In this document: positions 8,477 through 17,138 of the stretch, piece by piece | Numbering within the stretch: position 1 is the stretch's first letter | How the letters are laid out: every line of letters starts with the position of its first letter | Assembly (NCBI GenBank): GCA_017456005.1 | Contig: JAFTLJ010000041.1 | Coordinates: 1 to 38,572, forward strand | Origin: Clostridia bacterium | GTDB lineage: Bacteria > Bacillota > Clostridia > Oscillospirales > CAG-272 | DNA length: 38,572 nt | Direction of reading: 5' to 3' | Position numbers and translations under genes: made by a program | The notes under the pieces: generated by a model | Database searches by the model: none | What the model was told of the DNA's origin: nothing | What the model saw: the letters and a program-made list of their open reading frames with translations, nothing else

Positions 8477-11400
8477 ATGAAAAAAATTAAATTTTTGGCG
8501 GCTATCTTGGCTGTGTCCATTTTAGTCGGATGTTTTTCGCTCCCCGTTGGTGCGAGCGATGGAATAGACAACTATACCTCCTCTGCTTCTATGAATACAG
8601 AGGGTGCGTTGGCTAAGATCGAAACTATGGAATCCGTTTTCAAGAACGACGATTATGAATTGTTCTTTGATGCGAAATCCGGTGAAATTGCAGTTAAAAC
8701 ACTTGCTACAGGAGAATATACATTCTCTAACCCCTACGATACAGAAGTTCCCAAAACAAATACTGAATCCGGCTTCGCAAGAAAAGCAGCTTTGCTTTCT
8801 CAGATAATGATCAAGTATTCCGACGCTTCCGGCGCTGCTAAGCATCTTAGTAGCTACGGCGACGCCGCGATGCTTGAAGGTCAGATCCAGATGAAGAGAA
8901 TTGACGGAGGTATTCGTGTTGAATACGCGATCGGTTCCGTTGAATCTAAACGACTCGTTCCTTTCCGCATTGAAGAGAAAAGATTTGAGGAAAAAATCAT
9001 CACTATCCTCGAAGCTGTTGCGGCACAGAACAACAAACTTACAGATCTCGAAAAACAGATCGTAAGCCAGCTCAAAACTGTTTACTACGATAAGATCGAC
9101 TTTATGAATGCCAGCGATACAGAACAGCAGACATTGCTTAAGAGATATCCGATACTCGCTGACGAACCCAATCTTGTGTTCTACGTTCTTAAAGACGATT
9201 CCGGTTTGACACTTAAGAAAATCGAAAATCTTATCAGATCTTATTGCCCCGAATACACGTTCGATGAACTTGAATCTGACCACGAGCTCACAGGTTACGA
9301 AGGCAACCAGGTAGAGCCCCCGCTTTTCAGACTTGCTATCGAATATACATTCAATGAAAACGGTTTCTGCGCAACGGTTCCCGCAAAGAGTATCCGTTAC
9401 AACGAAACAACATACTCTCTTGACGAAATCTCCATTCTTCCTTACTTCGGTTGCAGCACAGTTAAAGAAATTTCTAACAGCGATGCTACTGAAACAAAAC
9501 AGACAACAGACGGTTACCTCTTCCTTCCTGACGGTAGCGGTACGTTGCTCGAATACTACAATAAAGACGGTTCTGTAAAGACAGGTACACAGGCTATCTC
9601 CGTTTACGGTATCGACTATGCATACGAAGACCTTACTGCTGCTCAGACAACTGTAAACGCTAAGGTTTGCCGTATTCCCGTGTTCGGTTTGACAGAAGAA
9701 TACACTATTACAACAGAAGCTGCAAGAAGCGGCCGCGCTAACTTCGTATATTCGAAAGATTATACAAGAGGTTTCGTTGCTGTTATTACAGAAGGCGAAT
9801 CTCTTGCAAAAATCACTGCTACTCTTGATGCTATGCAGTGGACCGGTTACTTCTCTGCAAGCTCCGGTGCAGGTTACAACTCTGTTTATGCAGGCTTCTC
9901 TATGCAGCAGACAGACAAAGTATCTCTCGGTTCTGCTCTCGGCGGCGGCTCCAACATGTCCCAGAGTGTAGATACAAGATACATTGGTAACTACTCTATT
10001 CAGTACATGCTTCTCGCAGAAGATACTGAAGGTTTCTATGAACCCACATACTCCGGTATGGCAGAAGCTTACCGCCAGTACCTTATTACAAACGGTGCTA
10101 TCTCTAAATTCACAGCAGAAGAAGTTAAAGATCAGCTTCCTCTCTTCGTTCAGACACTCGGTAGCTTGAAAGCAGACTCCACATTCCTCACATTCCCCGT
10201 TAGAGTTACAAAAGCTCTTGCATCTTTCGATGATATCGAAACGATGACGGGCGTACTTGAGAGCGCCGGAATAAAGAATATTAAATATATTCTTTCCGGA
10301 TATGCAAACGGTACTGCTACTTCCAGCAAATATCCTTCTTACGTTAAATTCAATTCCAAAGTGGGCGGCGATAAAGGCTTTAAAGACCTCGTTAAATTCG
10401 CTCTCGATAAAGATATCGAAGTAATGCCTAACTTTGACTTTGCCAATATCACAAATACAGCTTTCGGCTTCTCTTTCAAAAAGCACGCAGCTCTTATGAT
10501 GAGCGGTCGTTACGCTACAAAACGTGATTATGACGCAGTTTACCAGACCATTTCCAGACGTGGCTTCTCCAACTTGCTTTCCACGCTTGCTTATGATACG
10601 GTTTACGCAAAATTCTCTAAAGCATACGACAAATTCTTCACAGGATTCGATGGCTACAACGGTTCTCTCGCAGCTCTTACGCTCGGTACAGACCTTAACT
10701 CCGACTTTAATACGGATAATCCCATTACACGTGAAGATTCCAAAAACAACACAGTAAAATTCATCAGCAAACTCTACAACAAGTACAACTCTGTTGTAGT
10801 TGAAGGCGGTAACGCTTATACGATTCCTTATGTAACAGACATTATTTCTATCCCGCTTGATAATAGTAACTATGCTATTTCTTCCGCGTCCATTCCGTTT
10901 ATGGGTATGGTTCTCCACGGTTGCATGAATTACACAGGCGATCCTATGAATATGTCCGGTGACATTAAGTACGCTGTTTTGAAATCTATCGAAAACGGCG
11001 CTTCCCCCTACTTCTTCTTGGTATATCAGAATGCTGCTGAACTTAAATCTTCCAAAGTGCTCAGCTCCTACTACTCTGTAAACTTTGAAACTTGGTTCAA
11101 TACAGACGACGGCACAAGCATTCCCGATACATACAATAAGATCAATAATGCAATAGGCGGTCTCCAGAACGCTACTATTACAAAACACGAATTCCACACA
11201 GCGTTTGCTCTCAGCACAGACGAAGCTGCTATTCTCTTTGCAGAATACAAAGCTGCTGAAAAAGCACTTGCAGATGCTAAGGAAGCATATGAAAAAGCAG
11301 TTGTTGCTACAGACGAGGCTGCTAAAGCAAGTAAGAACCTTGCTGCTCTCCTCGTAGCTGAAAGAGCTGCAATGAATGCTTACATCGCAGCAGAAGAAAA

Positions 11401-11920
11401 AGTTGAACGCGTTGGTGCAATGCTCGACAGAAATAATGTTGGCGGCGTTGTTTCCGTAACGTATACTTCTGAAACAGGTGTAACAAAAACATTCTATATC
11501 AACTATAACAACTATGAAGTTGTTATCGAAACAGAAGATGGCGGTACATACGCTATCGGCGCTATGGCTTTCGTTGAAAAGGGCGATATCGTAAGCGACA
11601 AAACAACAATTACAGCAAGCACAAGCGTTGAAGCTTATGTTGCAACAGGTTCCGTTCTCGTTGCAAACTTCGCTTCTGCAAACGAAAAACTTGAAACTGC
11701 TGTTGAAAGCGGCGATGATTATCAGATCGGCCGTGCTTTGAACTCTGTTAAGGCTCTCCTTGCAGAAGTTGCAAAGACAAAAGAAGGCGACGTTGCTAAG
11801 GTTGCAAATGCAGATGGCGGCTACGTTTACATCAACTACACATCCGGCAACGTTATCGTACAGATAAGCGAAACAAGATATGAACTTATCTCTGCACAGA
11901 GCTACCTCATAGTTGAATGA
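8477..11920 (+). CDS. DUF5696-family lipoprotein, possible glycoside-hydrolase-like barrel
   Basis: 1147 residues. I chose the ATG at 8477 because GGGAGG at 8464-8469 precedes it; an earlier ATG at 8459 overlaps the previous stop. The N-terminus has a Gram-positive lipobox LVGC with Cys19, so it is probably membrane-tethered outside the cell. Residues about 50-560 are beta-rich (DGYLFLPDGSGTLLEYYN is a family-like landmark). Residues about 570-880 alternate strands and helices like a TIM barrel. An Ala/Glu/Lys-rich helical stretch lies at about 915-985. The end carries two related beta modules (FYINYNNYEVVIE near 1015-1030, VYINYTSGNVIVQIS near 1115-1130). I recognise it as DUF5696, a family of unknown function found beside sugar permeases. 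A glycan hydrolase or binding role is inference. Confidence 0.85.
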   Translation: MKKIKFLAAILAVSILVGCFSLPVGASDGIDNYTSSASMNTEGALAKIETMESVFKNDDYELFFDAKSGEIAVKTLATGEYTFSNPYDTEVPKTNTESGFARKAALLSQIMIKYSDASGAAKHLSSYGDAAMLEGQIQMKRIDGGIRVEYAIGSVESKRLVPFRIEEKRFEEKIITILEAVAAQNNKLTDLEKQIVSQLKTVYYDKIDFMNASDTEQQTLLKRYPILADEPNLVFYVLKDDSGLTLKKIENLIRSYCPEYTFDELESDHELTGYEGNQVEPPLFRLAIEYTFNENGFCATVPAKSIRYNETTYSLDEISILPYFGCSTVKEISNSDATETKQTTDGYLFLPDGSGTLLEYYNKDGSVKTGTQAISVYGIDYAYEDLTAAQTTVNAKVCRIPVFGLTEEYTITTEAARSGRANFVYSKDYTRGFVAVITEGESLAKITATLDAMQWTGYFSASSGAGYNSVYAGFSMQQTDKVSLGSALGGGSNMSQSVDTRYIGNYSIQYMLLAEDTEGFYEPTYSGMAEAYRQYLITNGAISKFTAEEVKDQLPLFVQTLGSLKADSTFLTFPVRVTKALASFDDIETMTGVLESAGIKNIKYILSGYANGTATSSKYPSYVKFNSKVGGDKGFKDLVKFALDKDIEVMPNFDFANITNTAFGFSFKKHAALMMSGRYATKRDYDAVYQTISRRGFSNLLSTLAYDTVYAKFSKAYDKFFTGFDGYNGSLAALTLGTDLNSDFNTDNPITREDSKNNTVKFISKLYNKYNSVVVEGGNAYTIPYVTDIISIPLDNSNYAISSASIPFMGMVLHGCMNYTGDPMNMSGDIKYAVLKSIENGASPYFFLVYQNAAELKSSKVLSSYYSVNFETWFNTDDGTSIPDTYNKINNAIGGLQNATITKHEFHTAFALSTDEAAILFAEYKAAEKALADAKEAYEKAVVATDEAAKASKNLAALLVAERAAMNAYIAAEEKVERVGAMLDRNNVGGVVSVTYTSETGVTKTFYINYNNYEVVIETEDGGTYAIGAMAFVEKGDIVSDKTTITASTSVEAYVATGSVLVANFASANEKLETAVESGDDYQIGRALNSVKALLAEVAKTKEGDVAKVANADGGYVYINYTSGNVIVQISETRYELISAQSYLIVE

Positions 11921-11936
11921 AAGGAGGAGGGCTAAT

Positions 11937-12932
11937 ATGAACAATACAGTTGAAACAAAGAAAAAACGCAAACGTGCTTCTCTTAATGAAAGAAAAGCGC
12001 TCAAAGGTTGGATATTTGTCCTTCCTTTCATCATCGGTATGATAGCGGTTTATATTCCCGTTATTATTGAATCCATAAGCTATAGCCTTGCAGACTATAG
12101 AGTAATTCCTGCTATTCAGGGCGGCGGTTATACGCTGTCCTGGGTAGGCTTCGATAACTTCGAGAAAGTATTCTCGCTCGTAATCGACTCCAAAACAGGT
12201 GAAACCTTCTTGGAAATGATGTTCACAAACCTTCTCCAGCAGGTTATAGACATCGTTGCTATCCTTATGCTTTCCTTGTTTATCGCAGTACTTCTTAACC
12301 AGAAAATGATCGGACGCGCAGCGTTCCGTGCAATCTTCTTTATCCCCGTTGTTGTTGGCGCGGGTATTATGACAAAGATCGACGCAACGTCTGCAGAAGT
12401 TCTCAGCACAGCTTCCGGTATGCTTGAAGAAATCGATACAGGTAGCGTTGCGGGCGGCGGCCTTGGCGGCATTGCAAGTATGATGGATATAAGCGCGCTC
12501 TTCTCGAATCTCGGATTCGGCAGCGAGCTTGTTAAGATAGTTTCCGACCTTGTTGCAAACATTGTGAACATCGTAAACCGTTCCGGTGTACAGATGCTTA
12601 TATTACTTGATGGTCTTAAGTCTATCTCTCCTTCTATCTATGAATCTTGCCAGGTTGAAGGCGCTTCTGCTTGGGAAATCTTCTGGAAGATTACACTTCC
12701 GATGCTTAGCCCGATGATTTTGGCTAATGCAATTTATACGGTTGTTGACGCGTTTACTTCCGAAAGTAATGCAGTTATGAACCACATTATCGGCGATGCA
12801 GGTGCTATATCTCCTGACCCTGTTCAGTCTGCTAAAGCTTGGCTCTACTTTGCAGTAGTTGCTCTCTGCTTGCTCCTTGTAGTCGGTATCTGTTCTACTT
12901 TCGTGTTCTATCAGCGCCGCAACGATAAATGA
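11937..12932 (+). CDS. Sugar ABC transporter permease, UgpA type (pair 2)
   Basis: 331 residues with six membrane segments, starting at the ATG after a strong SD (AGGAGGAGGG, 11922-11931). A TTG at 11913 would give a longer product but lies inside the upstream gene. The EAA-like loop is ESCQVEGASAWEIFWKITLP near residues 235-255, with the usual Glu-Ala replaced by Glu-Ser. Between the third and fourth membrane segments there is a Gly/Ser/Leu-rich insertion of about 60 residues (roughly 140-205) that ordinary family members lack. It would lie outside the membrane and could contact the lipoprotein or the NHL protein. Confidence 0.92.
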   Translation: MNNTVETKKKRKRASLNERKALKGWIFVLPFIIGMIAVYIPVIIESISYSLADYRVIPAIQGGGYTLSWVGFDNFEKVFSLVIDSKTGETFLEMMFTNLLQQVIDIVAILMLSLFIAVLLNQKMIGRAAFRAIFFIPVVVGAGIMTKIDATSAEVLSTASGMLEEIDTGSVAGGGLGGIASMMDISALFSNLGFGSELVKIVSDLVANIVNIVNRSGVQMLILLDGLKSISPSIYESCQVEGASAWEIFWKITLPMLSPMILANAIYTVVDAFTSESNAVMNHIIGDAGAISPDPVQSAKAWLYFAVVALCLLLVVGICSTFVFYQRRNDK

Positions 12933-12952
12933 GAAGGAGGTAAGATAAATCT

Positions 12953-14011
12953 ATGAATACTCAGGCTAAAATCAAAAAAGAGACCAAAAGAAAAATCAAA
13001 GCTGATTTTGAAAGGGCTCCTCTTGCCGAAAGATTGAAAGCAAAATATCTTAACAGCTTTTTCTACAAGAAACTTCTTGTTGCAGTGTTTAGATTCGTTC
13101 TTCTTCTCGGTATCTCTTATGTAATTCTTTATCCCTTTGCTTCTAAAATTTTGCAGTCTGTATTCAGTCCTTCCGACTTGATTCAGACAGACGTATTGCT
13201 TGTATCCAAGAATCCCACGATCGATACATACAGATATTTGATTACGGAAAACGGATACTTCGAAGCTCTTCTTAATACGGCTATCCTCTCCCTTGTTTGC
13301 GCATTCCTTCAGACATTTATTTGCGCATTCATCGGTTACGGTTTTGCGAAGTTTAAATTCAAAGGTAACGGTGCGGTTTTCGTACTCGTACTTTTCACAC
13401 TTCTCGTTCCCCATAAGGTTATTGCTTCCTCTCTCGTACAGCATTTCGTAAACTTCGACTTGTTCGGAATTTTGGGAAATACGCTTTATAAGTGGGTAGG
13501 CTGGGAAACAGGTATTCACGGTACATACGCTCCCTTCGTATTGATGTCTTTGACAGGTCTTGGCTTTAAGAACGGCTTGTTCATCCTCATCATGCGTCAG
13601 TTCTATCGCGGTATCCCCGATGAACTTGAAGAAGCTTCTTACGTTGACGGTTACGGCGTTTTCAAAACGTTTTTCCGCATCCTTCTTCCTTGCTCTGTAC
13701 CGATGCTTATCACAGTATTCGTTCTTTCCTTCTCTTGGCAGTGGACGGACATCTTCTATACGAACTTGTTCCTCCCCAACTCCGACACAGTTCTTCTTAC
13801 AAGCAATGCATTCTGGGCATCTATGCCGAGCACGCTTAAGGACGTGAGCGCGAGCCTTCTCGAAGGCAACATAACGGCTACAAACTCTTTCTCTGCTATA
13901 GTTATGAACACAGCAGGTATGTTGGTTGTTGCTCCGCTTGTTGTACTTTACCTTTTCTGCCAGAGATACCTTATTCAGGGTATCGAACACTCCGGCTTCG
14001 GTGGTGTATAA
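12953..14011 (+). CDS. Carbohydrate ABC transporter permease, UgpE type (pair 2)
   Basis: 352 residues with a basic cytoplasmic N-terminus of about 45 residues, then six membrane segments. The EAA loop EEASYVDGYGVFKTFFRILLP is at about residues 225-245. SD AAGGAGG at 12934-12940 is about 12 nt before the ATG. It is the last gene of the operon and is followed 15 nt later by a strong terminator. Together with the 11937 gene it makes a second complete permease heterodimer, although the operon has only one solute-binding protein. Confidence 0.93.
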   Translation: MNTQAKIKKETKRKIKADFERAPLAERLKAKYLNSFFYKKLLVAVFRFVLLLGISYVILYPFASKILQSVFSPSDLIQTDVLLVSKNPTIDTYRYLITENGYFEALLNTAILSLVCAFLQTFICAFIGYGFAKFKFKGNGAVFVLVLFTLLVPHKVIASSLVQHFVNFDLFGILGNTLYKWVGWETGIHGTYAPFVLMSLTGLGFKNGLFILIMRQFYRGIPDELEEASYVDGYGVFKTFFRILLPCSVPMLITVFVLSFSWQWTDIFYTNLFLPNSDTVLLTSNAFWASMPSTLKDVSASLLEGNITATNSFSAIVMNTAGMLVVAPLVVLYLFCQRYLIQGIEHSGFGGV

Positions 14012-14026
14012 TATCAAACAAAAACT

Positions 14027-14059
14027 CGAGAAACATCGAAAGATGTTTCTCGTTTTTTT
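14027..14059 (+). terminator. Terminator of the sugar-import operon
   Basis: Perfect 11-bp stem (14027-14037 with 14042-14052), a GAAA tetraloop and seven T residues. Textbook Rho-independent terminator directly after the last permease. Confidence 0.93.
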
Positions 14060-14060
14060 G

Positions 14061-14126
14061 TCACCTCTTGGGTGAATGCTTGTCGCAAAATGCGTTATTG
14101 TGTTTGTAAGCTGCGCATGTTAGAAT
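14061..14126 (+). promoter_or_regulatory. Promoter and palindromes upstream of the XRE regulator
   Basis: TTGTGT at 14098-14103 and TAGAAT at 14121-14126 with a 17-nt spacer form a plausible promoter. Two short dyads lie just upstream: TCACC/GGTGA (14061-14075) and CGCA/TGCG (14084-14094). They may be operator sites for the XRE protein itself; that is inference. Confidence 0.4.
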
Positions 14127-14144
14127 AAAAGGGAGGTGATATAT

Positions 14145-15125
14145 ATGAATTTGAATATAGGAGAAAATATAAAAATGCTTCGCAAAGAACATAGTGTGAG
14201 CCAAAACGAGCTTGCAGAATATCTTGCGGTGAAACCGCAAAGCGTTTCCAAATGGGAGAGAGGTGTATGTGAGCCGGATATAGCATTGCTGCCGGAGATA
14301 GCATTGTTTTTTGGTGTGAGCATAGATGAATTGTTTTCACCGGAGAAAATAAAAAGTTCTGACGAGGCTCTATTGATATTAAAGAAGTTATACTGTGATA
14401 AAAAATGGAGAGAAATGTATGAAAATGCGCTTATTTATGCGCGTGAGTTTCCTGGCGAAGCGAAAATCTGCGAAAAGCTTTTAAATGCGCTGATACATGT
14501 AGAAATGTGCGGAGAACGTATTGAAGAAAAGGATATTACGTTTGCAGTAAACCTTGCAAAACGTGTTTTGAACAAATGCAATGATGCCTTGCTTAAACAA
14601 AGAATAACGTACCATCTTTGCGTTATTCTTTATGAAAAAGGGCGCAAGGAAGAAGCGGATTTTTATTATTCTGATCTTAACTGCGCCTCATATGGCAGAG
14701 AAAGTCTGGATATGTATAAATACCGCGGGCACGAGCTTGTAAAAAAGCTGAAAGAAAACAATGCGATTTGGTATAATATGCTTGCGATGAACTTTTCTCG
14801 AATAGCTTATAACATAGACGTGGGAGAAGAAAGCCTATGCTACCTTCGTAAATCATACGAGTTTTTTTACGCTGCATACGAATGTGTAGAATCACGTGGA
14901 TATTTGCGTATGTGCTTGCTTTCTCTTTTGGATATAGCAGTTACCTATGAAATGATGGAACGTGGCACAGAGGCCGCTAAATCATTCGCTGAGGCACGAA
15001 ATTTTGCAATAAAGCAGGAGATAAAAGAAGATTTTGATGACATTGTGAAAAAAGCGCTTGTGTCTAATAACCTTTGCCGGGCTGCCAGACATCTTTATGA
15101 AAGGATGTGTGAGAAAAATGTATAA
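14145..15125 (+). CDS. XRE-family transcriptional regulator with helical C-terminal domain
   Basis: 326 residues. The ATG at 14145 follows an ideal SD (GGGAGGTGAT, 14131-14140); a GTG at 14136 overlaps that SD and is rejected. Residues 6-62 are a helix-turn-helix of the Xre/Cro type, with the landmark sequence VSQNELAEYLAVKPQSVSKW. The remaining 260 residues are almost entirely alpha-helical with TPR-like periodicity (for example RKEEADFYYSDL and ERGTEAAKSFAEARNFA). This recalls regulators that sense peptides or protein partners, but no ligand can be named. The gene ends inside the start of the MutS-like gene (8-nt overlap), so the two are translationally coupled. Confidence 0.88.
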   Translation: MNLNIGENIKMLRKEHSVSQNELAEYLAVKPQSVSKWERGVCEPDIALLPEIALFFGVSIDELFSPEKIKSSDEALLILKKLYCDKKWREMYENALIYAREFPGEAKICEKLLNALIHVEMCGERIEEKDITFAVNLAKRVLNKCNDALLKQRITYHLCVILYEKGRKEEADFYYSDLNCASYGRESLDMYKYRGHELVKKLKENNAIWYNMLAMNFSRIAYNIDVGEESLCYLRKSYEFFYAAYECVESRGYLRMCLLSLLDIAVTYEMMERGTEAAKSFAEARNFAIKQEIKEDFDDIVKKALVSNNLCRAARHLYERMCEKNV

Positions 15126-15927
15126 CATTTTGGGCGAAATAAACGGAAGCGGCTCTGTTAAAACTTCCGAAAATTTGCTTGACGAGCTTAATTTCGGTTT
15201 TTGGGGGAAGATGGCGAATAATGTTTTGCTAAAAAAGTATTTGACGCAGGATAAAGAGATTATTTTACAGAGGCAGACGGTTTTTAAAATCCTTTGTGAA
15301 AATGCGGACTTTGATGATTTTTTGGAAAAATTGTCGGAAAAGCTGGAAAATCTTATAGCTTTAAAAAGCAATAACAAAAAGTATATGCTTCGCGAAAGTA
15401 GCAGCAATGAGCGCGCTTTTAGCGAATTCAGAGAGCTTCTTCTTTTTACGGAGTGTATGGACACGGTTTTGTTGGGCAGGGATAAATTCAACAATATGAA
15501 GTTTTCTATAGGATTTGCGGAAATGTTTGAGCATGCGGAAAATATAGCCGAAAGCGTATGGTACAAGAACGCAAAACTATATATAGAACGCGTTGCCGAG
15601 GAACTTAAAAATATAAAAAGCGTAAGTTTGGGCGTAAACTTGGATGCAAGCCTTTGTGTAAAAGAATTTGGTTTGGTATCGCTTAACTCCGAATATTATA
15701 AGACAAACTCATTTTTTGATAAAATGTTTGCAAAAAATATAGGGAATAAGGAATACGTGTGTATAGCGCCGATTTCCGGGGAAGCATCAAGCTATACTGG
15801 TTATTCGCTTGATGTTTTTAATAGTGGGTTATATAAGGCGATTAGCACGGTTTTAGGCGGAATTGTGAGGAAGATGAGAAAAAAAGGCTGTATGATATAC
15901 TTTGCGACAATACAGACTTTCTTTTGA
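15118..15927 (+). CDS. MutS-like protein, N-terminal half (core/lever region), frame-split
   Basis: 269 residues as read in this frame. The sequence resembles the helical core/lever part of MutS proteins (for example LLKKYLTQDKEIILQRQTVF and ESVWYKNAKLYIERVAEEL). Homology-like sequence stops at about residue 256, at the A7 run at 15879-15885. The last 13 residues before the stop (GCMIYFATIQTFF) look like out-of-frame translation. A -1 shift at the A run joins it smoothly to the ATPase half, giving one protein of about 513 residues. It lacks the MutS mismatch-recognition domains I and II, so a classical mismatch-repair role is unlikely. The start is the ATG overlapping the XRE stop. Confidence 0.7.
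   Translation: MYNILGEINGSGSVKTSENLLDELNFGFWGKMANNVLLKKYLTQDKEIILQRQTVFKILCENADFDDFLEKLSEKLENLIALKSNNKKYMLRESSSNERAFSEFRELLLFTECMDTVLLGRDKFNNMKFSIGFAEMFEHAENIAESVWYKNAKLYIERVAEELKNIKSVSLGVNLDASLCVKEFGLVSLNSEYYKTNSFFDKMFAKNIGNKEYVCIAPISGEASSYTGYSLDVFNSGLYKAISTVLGGIVRKMRKKGCMIYFATIQTFF
15879..15885 (+). other. A7 frameshift site joining the two MutS-like halves
   Basis: In the upstream frame the codons are AGA AAA AAA GGC, so A-AAA-AAA is a slippery heptamer. A -1 slip gives RKKRLYDILCDNTDFL and runs into the ATPase half without a stop; the downstream frame is open from 15846. A weak 6-bp dyad (15888-15893 with 15910-15915) follows only 2 nt later, which is close for a classical stimulator. 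Alternatives are a one-base undercall of the homopolymer, transcriptional slippage, or phase variation. Confidence 0.6.
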
Positions 15928-16658
15928 GTTATTACGATGATATAAAGTTTATTTCTACCTCACACCGTTATATTTTGTCTATGAAGGCGTGCGGTTTGCC
16001 GCTCTGTTTTCCCGAAATATCGGAAGAATATGAGATAAATGGTATATACAACCCGAATTTTGCCGGGAATATAAAGAGCAAGGATATCGTGAAAAATGAT
16101 TTTTCTTTCGACGAAAATGGGCAGATTTATATTCTTACGGGCGCGAACAGTGGTGGGAAGACAGCTTTTTTGCGCGCGGTTGGTATTTCTCAAGTACTGT
16201 TTCAGCTCGGATTGCCGATACCTGCCAAAAGTGCCAAAATGCAGATTTTTGGCAATATTTTTTCACATTTTTCTTCCCAAATAAGGGATATAAACGGTGG
16301 TCGTTTTGAAAATGAATGCAGAGCGATAATGAGCTTTTATAAAGACATTACAAGCGATAGCTTGCTGCTTCTCGACGAAATGTTCTCTACGACAAGTGCT
16401 TTTGAGGGGGTGATTGTGGCCACGCATATGCTCGAAAAGCTTGCAAAAATAGGCTGCAAATGTATTTATACCACTCATATGCACGATTTGGCTTATAAAA
16501 TAGAGGAACTGAATTCAAAAAAAGAAACAAAAAGTCGCTTGGATAGCCTTTCGGCACAGGTTGTGGGTGAATTTTGTACATATAAAATTTTGCGAAAAAG
16601 GGAAACATACGGAAGTTTGGCAGAAGCCATTTGCCGAAAATACGGGTTTGTGGATTGA
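15924..16658 (+). CDS. MutS-like protein, C-terminal ATPase half, frame-split
   Basis: The longest open reading of this half starts at a TTG at 15924 with no SD, which supports translation as an extension of the upstream half. It carries the MutS-family ABC ATPase domain: Walker A GANSGGKT (residues 73-80 of this frame; typical MutS has GPNMGGKS), Q-loop/signature-region phrases, Walker B LLLLDE (147-152), and a histidine switch region TTHMHDL. The end overlaps the next small gene. Members of this MutS-related group with only core plus ATPase domains have no settled function. Confidence 0.75.
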   Translation: MSYYDDIKFISTSHRYILSMKACGLPLCFPEISEEYEINGIYNPNFAGNIKSKDIVKNDFSFDENGQIYILTGANSGGKTAFLRAVGISQVLFQLGLPIPAKSAKMQIFGNIFSHFSSQIRDINGGRFENECRAIMSFYKDITSDSLLLLDEMFSTTSAFEGVIVATHMLEKLAKIGCKCIYTTHMHDLAYKIEELNSKKETKSRLDSLSAQVVGEFCTYKILRKRETYGSLAEAICRKYGFVD

Positions 16659-16659
16659 T

Positions 16660-17088
16660 ATGGGGAAATTTGGCTATTTTATTAAAAGCATAGGTAGGAA
16701 CTTGGATGAATATGCCTATGGAATAGAAAAGAAAAAGAAAAGCGGATTTGAGTGGCGTGCTGCAGGTGGTTTAAATGCAATAAATCAAATGGAGGAGCTG
16801 TATATATATAAGCCTTGGGGCGCAATTTTTCACACTTTAAGGGTTCAGCTTTTTCGGTTTGCGGCGCTTGCTCTCATATCGTTTGATTTGTTTGTATGGT
16901 TTTGCGTGCCCGTTTGGGCTATGGTAATATATGAATATTATCTTGCGCTTAAATGGCTTGGAAAATATAATATTTCAGCTATGAAAATACTTGTTTTAAC
17001 CGCATTTTTTGAGCTTTTGCTTTTCCTTTTGGCTCCATACGCAAGGCGCTTTATTTGGTTTTTGGTAGCAGGAGAATGGGTGGTTTAG
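16660..17088 (+). CDS. Small membrane protein of unknown function
   Basis: 142 residues starting at the ATG one base after the MutS-like stop; the SD is weak. The first 70 residues are basic and soluble. Two hydrophobic segments follow (about 68-95 and 105-130), with charged residues between them. I do not recognise a family. Tight packing with the XRE and MutS-like genes indicates a single transcript, so it may work with them. Confidence 0.6.
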   Translation: MGKFGYFIKSIGRNLDEYAYGIEKKKKSGFEWRAAGGLNAINQMEELYIYKPWGAIFHTLRVQLFRFAALALISFDLFVWFCVPVWAMVIYEYYLALKWLGKYNISAMKILVLTAFFELLLFLLAPYARRFIWFLVAGEWVV

Positions 17089-17095
17089 ATAAAAG

Positions 17096-17125
17096 AAAAA
17101 CGCACTTTGTACAAAGTGCGTTTTT
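17096..17125. terminator. Bidirectional terminator between convergent genes
   Basis: A 30-bp perfect palindrome, A5-CGCACTTTGT-ACAAAGTGCG-T5, between the end of the small membrane protein (plus) and the end of the Ig-like surface protein (minus). It provides a U-tract on either strand. Confidence 0.9.
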
Positions 17126-17138
17126 GTTATTTGTAGTA

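Noticed and set aside
8522..12034. 1170-codon open frame opposite the DUF5696 gene
   Set aside because: Same reason: low-complexity hydrophobic and Cys-rich translation, no start signal; the plus-strand gene is clearly real.
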